From Candidatus Hydrogenedentota bacterium (GTDB lineage Bacteria; Hydrogenedentota; Hydrogenedentia; Hydrogenedentales; CAITNO01), in the NCBI GenBank assembly GCA_007124105.1, contig SLFT01000013.1, forward strand, positions 1-10,810: a stretch of DNA of 10,810 bases, read 5' to 3'. Within the stretch, counting starts at the first letter, position 1. Each line of letters begins with the position of its first letter. Made by a program: the position numbers and the translations under genes. This document shows positions 6,673 to 10,810 of the stretch, piece by piece. Under the pieces are notes generated by a model. The model was not told the origin of the DNA, did not search any database, and worked only from the letters and a program-made list of their open reading frames with translations.

Positions 6673-9228
6673 TTATGCGTTATTGCGTTTCGCCGCGTAG
6701 AAACGTTCGAGTGCGTCCCAGGCTTCCTCGCTTGCTCCCTTGACGACGGGCACGGCGGGCAGGGACGCGATGAAGGTGCGCCCGTAATACTTGGACACGA
6801 TGCGGTTGTCGAGGATAATGACAGCGCCCCAGTCGGTGCTCCGTCTGATGAGCCGTCCAAATCCCTGGCGCAGTTTGATGACGGCCTGGGGCACGGAATA
6901 CTCCATGAACGCGTTGCCGCCGGCCTGTTCGATGGCCTGTGCGCGCGCCTCGAGGATGGGTTCGGAGGGCACGCGAAAGGGCAGGCGCGTCACGATGACG
7001 CATTGCAGCGCGTCGCCGGCCACGTCCACGCCTTCCCAGAAACTGTCGGTGCCGAACAACACGCTTGCGTGGTCCTCGCGGAACGCGTCGAGCAGCTGCG
7101 ACCGGGTCGCCTTGCCCTGGCACAGCGGCGTGATCTGTCGCGCGCGCAATTCACCCTCGAGCTGCCTGTACGCGAAATCGAGCGCGTAAAAGGACGTGAA
7201 CAAAACAAACGCGTGGCCTTGGGTAATGGTCAACGCGCGACGAATGCGCGATACCGTCTCCTCGAGGAATTGCGGCGCGGACGGCGCAGGCCCGTCCGAG
7301 GGAATGCAGACCAGCGCCTGGTCGGCGTAGTTGAAAGGCGAGTCCAATAACAGATCGCTTACCCGGCCGTCTTCGAGCAAATCGAGTCCCACCCGGTTTT
7401 TGAAATAACTGAACTGCCTGCGAACGGCCAGTGTGGCGGAAGTAAGAATTACCGTATCCAGGTTGGTGTACACCCACTCGGCCAGCGGCTGGCCCACCGC
7501 GAGGGGGCATCGGGCGACGCGCACGAAGGTCTCGAATTTGGAGTCAATCTCGATCCAGCGCACGGTGTTGTCCTGCAACGTATCCTGGGTGCATTCAGCG
7601 AGCGCGTCTGCGATCAGTTGCAGGCGGCGTATGGCCGCCATCAGTTCCATGATTTCCATCTGCACCGGCGATTCGTCGCCCGGGTCCAGTGGTTTGATGG
7701 CGGACAGCTTTTCGAGCAGGGTTTCGCATATTCGAATGAGCGCGCGCATCGTGGCTACGGCGGGCATCACCACCGCATCGTGCAGTTGCCGCAACGCCGG
7801 CTGGGCGAGGATATCCGGCGTGAGACGCCATTTGATGTCGCGGCTTATCTGCCCGGCGGCCTCGGCGGTATATTCGCGCAATCCCGTGAATACATCGTCC
7901 AGTTCGTCCATGGTCAGCATCAGCGCCGGACGCAGCTGTTTGTCAATGATCGCCACAAATTCCTCGTATTCCGTGGTGGTCACCTGTGGACAGTTGCGCA
8001 TCAGTTTCAGTTTCAGGAAGGGGATGAGACCGCGTTCATTTTCCATCTCGATGCGCAACAGCCGTCCAAGCGTTTTGTGGGTTGTCCCGCGGGTGGCGTT
8101 GACGCCAAAATACTCTGTGGCCGCGTCTTCGATGCTGTGGGCCTCGTCAAAGATAACGCGCGCGTACCGGGGCAGCACCGCCGCGCCGGTGAAGTCGCCG
8201 AGCTCCTTTTTTACGGCCACATCGGCAAACACGATATGATGGTTTGCCACCAACAGGTCGGCCCGGGCCATTTCCTTGCGCGCCGCCATGAAGAAACACG
8301 CCTGGAAATGGCGACAATTGCCGCCCGCGCAGATGTCGGCCTCGCATTGCACCTTTTCCCACACGGCGCGGTCGGGGATAAAATGGAGATCGGCCTTGCT
8401 GCCGTCGCGGGTGGTCTCGGCCCAATCCGTGAGCGCGCGCAGCTGCGCGGCCCCTGTGTCGTCGTCGAAGAGGGATATCTCTGAGAAGGCGTGGTCCAGT
8501 TTGCGACGGCACAGGTAGTTGCCGCGCCCCTTGACCAGGCACGCTTGAAAGGGTTCTTCCATGCATCTTTTTAACAGGGGCAGGTCATGGGCGATGATCT
8601 GCTCCTGTAAATTGATGGTGCGCGTGGAGATGACGATACGCTCCTTGTTGCGCACGGCCCAGTGGATGGCGGGCAACAAATAGGCCATTGTTTTACCGAC
8701 GCCCGTGGGCGCTTCGATCACCGCCACGCCGTCGTTATTGAAGGCGTTGATAATCTGCTCGGCCATCGTTATCTGTTGCGGGCGCAGTTCAAAGCCGGGA
8801 ATTACACCGGCAAGCGCGCCTTCTTGCTGAAATTCGCGCGCCAACGCGCGCGCGTTCAAAGGGGTCTTCTTCTTCGGCGTGAAGGGTTCCACCACCACAT
8901 ACGCGCGCGTGGCGGCGTTGTCCACAATGTACACGCCATGCCCGTGAGCGCTGTACAGCGAGGCCAGTTCCAAATCGGCGTCGCTCGGCGCGAGATTGCC
9001 CGACGGGTGGTTGTGCAGCACCACTTCGCGCAGGTTCAGTTGCGTAAACAACGCGGGCACGGCTTCGGCATGGCCCCGGGCCAGCACACGCACCTCGCTG
9101 ACCAGTCCCGATTCGTCGAGGACGCCCGCGAAAAACACTTCGCGTCCGTCTGCGGCGACAATATGCTGTTGCAACGCATCCGCGGCGGCGCGGGTCAGGC
9201 GTTGTATTATGGATTCACCATCGGGCAT
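6673..9228 (-). CDS. RadC-type JAMM domain fused to a DinG-family Fe-S superfamily 2 helicase
   Basis: 851 residues from the ATG at 9228. A TTG at 9267 would add 13 residues; neither has a strong ribosome binding site, and the ATG is preferred. Residues about 5-118 form a RadC-like JAMM/JAB domain. VVLHNHPSGNLAPSDADLE supplies the metal-site pattern HxH(x)7S(x)2D (H72, H74, S82, D85), so metal binding looks intact. The helicase follows: Walker A APTGVGKT (173-180); C240, C300, C305 and C311, spaced as the four [4Fe-4S] ligands of DinG; DEAH (361-364); GTDSFWEGVDVA (about 725-736); QGFGR arginine motif (about 788-792). DinG-family enzymes unwind DNA 5' to 3', including R-loops and forked substrates. 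The role of the N-terminal domain is unknown: it might be a peptidase, a protein-interaction module or inactive. The gene follows xerD on the same strand after a 238-base gap, so it is probably transcribed separately. Confidence 0.93.
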   Translation of the reverse strand: MPDGESIIQRLTRAAADALQQHIVAADGREVFFAGVLDESGLVSEVRVLARGHAEAVPALFTQLNLREVVLHNHPSGNLAPSDADLELASLYSAHGHGVYIVDNAATRAYVVVEPFTPKKKTPLNARALAREFQQEGALAGVIPGFELRPQQITMAEQIINAFNNDGVAVIEAPTGVGKTMAYLLPAIHWAVRNKERIVISTRTINLQEQIIAHDLPLLKRCMEEPFQACLVKGRGNYLCRRKLDHAFSEISLFDDDTGAAQLRALTDWAETTRDGSKADLHFIPDRAVWEKVQCEADICAGGNCRHFQACFFMAARKEMARADLLVANHHIVFADVAVKKELGDFTGAAVLPRYARVIFDEAHSIEDAATEYFGVNATRGTTHKTLGRLLRIEMENERGLIPFLKLKLMRNCPQVTTTEYEEFVAIIDKQLRPALMLTMDELDDVFTGLREYTAEAAGQISRDIKWRLTPDILAQPALRQLHDAVVMPAVATMRALIRICETLLEKLSAIKPLDPGDESPVQMEIMELMAAIRRLQLIADALAECTQDTLQDNTVRWIEIDSKFETFVRVARCPLAVGQPLAEWVYTNLDTVILTSATLAVRRQFSYFKNRVGLDLLEDGRVSDLLLDSPFNYADQALVCIPSDGPAPSAPQFLEETVSRIRRALTITQGHAFVLFTSFYALDFAYRQLEGELRARQITPLCQGKATRSQLLDAFREDHASVLFGTDSFWEGVDVAGDALQCVIVTRLPFRVPSEPILEARAQAIEQAGGNAFMEYSVPQAVIKLRQGFGRLIRRSTDWGAVIILDNRIVSKYYGRTFIASLPAVPVVKGASEEAWDALERFYAAKRNNA

Positions 9229-9298
9229 GGCATCAGGACAACCTTGTTTTTGGCGCGCTGCTGTCAAGAGCAGAACGATTCAGGGGGCGACGATTTTG

Positions 9299-9387
9299 TA
9301 TAGGACTTATGGAACTTATAGAAAAATGTATATCCTGGCGTCGTTGGATTCTCGCTACTATGTCCCATACCTCCTATAAATCCCATC
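9299..9387. repeat. 9-nt-periodic tracts in opposite orientation upstream of the helicase gene
   Basis: TATAGGACT-TATGGAACT-TATAG (9299-9321) repeats a 9-base unit of form TATRGRACT on +. From 9361 to 9387, units of form NNTCCYATN repeat with the same 9-base step: TGTCCCATA, CCTCCTATA, AATCCCATC. These are the same motif on the minus strand (TATRGGANN). About 40 bases separate the two tracts, and they could pair imperfectly. They occupy the likely promoter and leader area of the helicase gene. Function unknown. The rest of the 9229-9466 gap shows only a weak 5-bp hairpin (9433-9447) after xerD, with no T-run. Confidence 0.55.
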
Positions 9388-9466
9388 ATCCCACACATCA
9401 GTTGCGGCATTTATCGGAGGTACGTTGGGGTTGCGGGCCACACCCGCGTTAGAGCGTCTCAGTTTT

Positions 9467-10366
9467 TCAGGCGCGCGGGTGGAATGCCTTGTGGGCATTT
9501 GACAAACGCTCCGCGCTTACGTGGGTATAAATCTGGGTGGTGCCAATATCGGCATGACCCAGCATCTCTTGAACGGCGCGCAGGTCGGCGCCGTTGTCCA
9601 ACAGATGGGTGGCAAACGAATGGCGTAATGAATGGGGCGTCACGTTTTGTGCGATATTGGCCTGGCGCGCGTATCGTTTTACCATGCGCCATAGGGTGAC
9701 GCGGGCCAGCCGTTTGCCCGATTCGCCTATGAACAGCGCATCGTCGCGTCGCGCCCACTTCATACGCAGGGGAAGCCACGCCTCCAACTTTGCGATTGCA
9801 CGGCGTCCGAGTGGAACAAGTCGAAATTTCGCGCCCTTGCCCAACACGCGTATCACGCTTTCTTCCAGATTGACATATTTGATGGGAATCTTCGACAGCT
9901 CCGATATGCGCAACCCGCAGGCGTAGAACATCTCGAGCATGGCGGCGTCGCGTACGCCTTCGGCCGTTGCGGTGTCCGGCGCGTTCAGCAACCGTTCGAT
10001 TTCATCGGTGGACAGACAACGCGGCAATTTACGCAGCAGATGAGGCGCCTCGGCCATTTCAGTAATGTCTGTTTCGCAGAGACCTTCATCCACCAGAAAG
10101 CGATGAAACCGGCGGATGGCGCTGAGATGCCGCGCTATCGAACGCGAGGACATGCCCGCCGCGTTCAATTGCGACAGGTGGTCAACCACATCCTCGAACA
10201 CAATTTCGCCGGGTGCGCAAAGCCCCTGCTCTTCAATGGCGTCAAGATACCGTCGTATGTCGGCGGCATAAGCGGCCAATGTCTGTTCCGAGAGTCCCGC
10301 CTCGAAGACAGCCGACTCCATGAAGCGATCAAACATGACATTCAAGGCAAACAGGTCATCTGCCAT
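9467..10366 (-). CDS. xerD: Tyrosine recombinase XerD
   Basis: A 299-residue site-specific recombinase. XerD acts with XerC at dif near the terminus, under FtsK control, to resolve chromosome dimers. Residues about 6-95 form the SAM-like core-binding domain. The catalytic domain carries R153 (YACGLRISEL), K177 (GKGAKFRLVPLG), H245 and R248 (TPHSLRHSFATHLL), H271 (MLGHADIGTTQ) and nucleophile Y280 (QIYTHV). These lie within a few positions of the E. coli XerD residues, and the end (AERL...HPRA) resembles XerD more than XerC. In-frame ATGs upstream at 10381 and 10405 are rejected: the latter lies in the loop of a terminator-like hairpin, whereas the ATG at 10366 has AGGA eight bases upstream and gives the usual family length. 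No dif site was recognised. No integrase cargo surrounds it, so a housekeeping role is more likely than a mobile-element integrase. Confidence 0.92.
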   Translation of the reverse strand: MADDLFALNVMFDRFMESAVFEAGLSEQTLAAYAADIRRYLDAIEEQGLCAPGEIVFEDVVDHLSQLNAAGMSSRSIARHLSAIRRFHRFLVDEGLCETDITEMAEAPHLLRKLPRCLSTDEIERLLNAPDTATAEGVRDAAMLEMFYACGLRISELSKIPIKYVNLEESVIRVLGKGAKFRLVPLGRRAIAKLEAWLPLRMKWARRDDALFIGESGKRLARVTLWRMVKRYARQANIAQNVTPHSLRHSFATHLLDNGADLRAVQEMLGHADIGTTQIYTHVSAERLSNAHKAFHPRA

Positions 10367-10381
10367 CAGCGTATTCCTCAT

Positions 10382-10425
10382 AAAAACATCACCCCGACGC
10401 CGCATCCATTGGCGCGGCGCCGGGG
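10382..10425 (-). terminator. Terminator-like hairpin after the OmpA/Pal-like gene
   Basis: CCCCGACGCCGC (10392-10403) and GCGGCGCCGGGG (10414-10425) pair at 11 of 12 positions; the remaining pair is G-U when read as minus-strand RNA. The loop is 10 bases. On the minus strand five bases separate the stem from TTTTT (10382-10386). It lies 31 bases after the OmpA/Pal-like stop codon and directly before xerD. The offset T-run makes its strength uncertain. Confidence 0.55.
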
Positions 10426-10455
10426 CGTAAAATTTACACTGCTATTGTTCTTCGC

Positions 10456-10810
10456 TTAGTCACCCAAGGTGATCTTGAACTCAGCGCGACGATTCAGTTT
10501 ACGGTTCGCCGGTGTATCATTCGGTACAGCCGGTCGGGTCAAGCCGTAGCTGACCGTTTCGACGCGTCCAGCGTCTATGCCGTTTTCAACGATGTACGTC
10601 CTGACAGCGTCGGCGCGACGCTGGCCAAGGCCCATGTTGTAGTCGGCGGGGCCGATACCGCACGTGTGACCTTCGATGACAACGGTGTCGCCAGGATGTT
10701 TTTTCATTTCAGCGATCAACTTGTCAACTTCCGCTTTGCCTTCAGGCTTCAGTACGGCCTTGTCGAAATCGAACAGGACGTGGTTCAGCACAATCGCTGT
10801 ACGCTCGACC
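10456..10810 (-). CDS. OmpA/Pal-family peptidoglycan-binding domain protein, 3' part
   Basis: Only the last 117 residues lie in the window; the gene runs past its right edge. An apparent GTG start at 10791 is an internal valine, since coding continues upstream as VERTAI before HVLFDFDKAVLKPEG. The domain has the OmpA C-terminal order: first strand NHVLFDFDKA, then VVIEGHT, YNMGLGQRRADAVRTYIVENG, VSYGLTRPAVPNDT and NRKLNRRAEFKI. Such domains bind the diaminopimelate of peptidoglycan non-covalently and tie the outer membrane to the wall. The position normally held by Asp after GHT is Cys (GHTCGIG), while the Arg of the RRA helix is kept. Whether the whole protein is a Pal lipoprotein or an OmpA-type porin cannot be told, because the N-terminus is missing. 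Confidence 0.9.
   Translation of the reverse strand, partial: VERTAIVLNHVLFDFDKAVLKPEGKAEVDKLIAEMKKHPGDTVVIEGHTCGIGPADYNMGLGQRRADAVRTYIVENGIDAGRVETVSYGLTRPAVPNDTPANRKLNRRAEFKITLGD

Noticed and set aside
9467..10366. Integrase of an integrative element with the repeat tract as attachment site
   Set aside because: Length and sequence match housekeeping XerD, no cargo genes or tRNA lie nearby, and the repeat tract is over 4 kb away beyond two unrelated genes.

Overview
The window looks like chromosomal DNA of an uncultured Gram-negative bacterium with a GC-rich genome. The outer-membrane-type OmpA/Pal domain at the right end supports Gram-negative. The large exported HEAT/NPCBM/beta-propeller protein with one CXXCH haem site is a type common in Planctomycetes, Lentisphaerae and Hydrogenedentota-like genomes. 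That placement is inference from gene content only. I see no phage, plasmid or insertion-sequence genes.

Layout, left to right. Positions 1-367 hold the terminator of a gene outside the window and a candidate promoter. A 1405-residue exported HzsA-related protein follows on + (368-4585). Next is a 717-base non-coding tract (4586-5302) filled with structured repeats: two 135-136 bp direct repeats about 96% identical, three tandem 34-bp units, three members of a 30-nt hairpin family (one inverted), a perfect 19-bp inverted repeat and several mini-hairpins. A B12-binding-type radical SAM gene on + (5303-6577) begins 20 bases after the second direct repeat. Three genes lie on the minus strand: a RadC-type JAMM domain fused to a DinG-family iron-sulfur helicase (6673-9228), a XerD-type tyrosine recombinase (9467-10366) and the 3' end of an OmpA/Pal-like gene (10456-10810). 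The radical SAM and helicase genes converge with 95 bases between them.

The genes do not form one pathway. The helicase and XerD are genome-maintenance functions (unwinding damaged or structured nucleic acid; chromosome dimer resolution). The OmpA/Pal-like gene has its own terminator-like hairpin before xerD. The two + genes look like separate transcription units split by the repeat tract.

Most notable points: (1) the repeat tract, where an inverted copy of the 30-nt hairpin differs from the other two by two compensatory base-pair changes and keeps the same internal mismatch, so the folded form appears to be what is conserved; (2) the JAMM-DinG fusion; (3) the HEAT-NPCBM-HEAT-propeller-CXXCH architecture. 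I do not see a complete undescribed defence or mobile system here.
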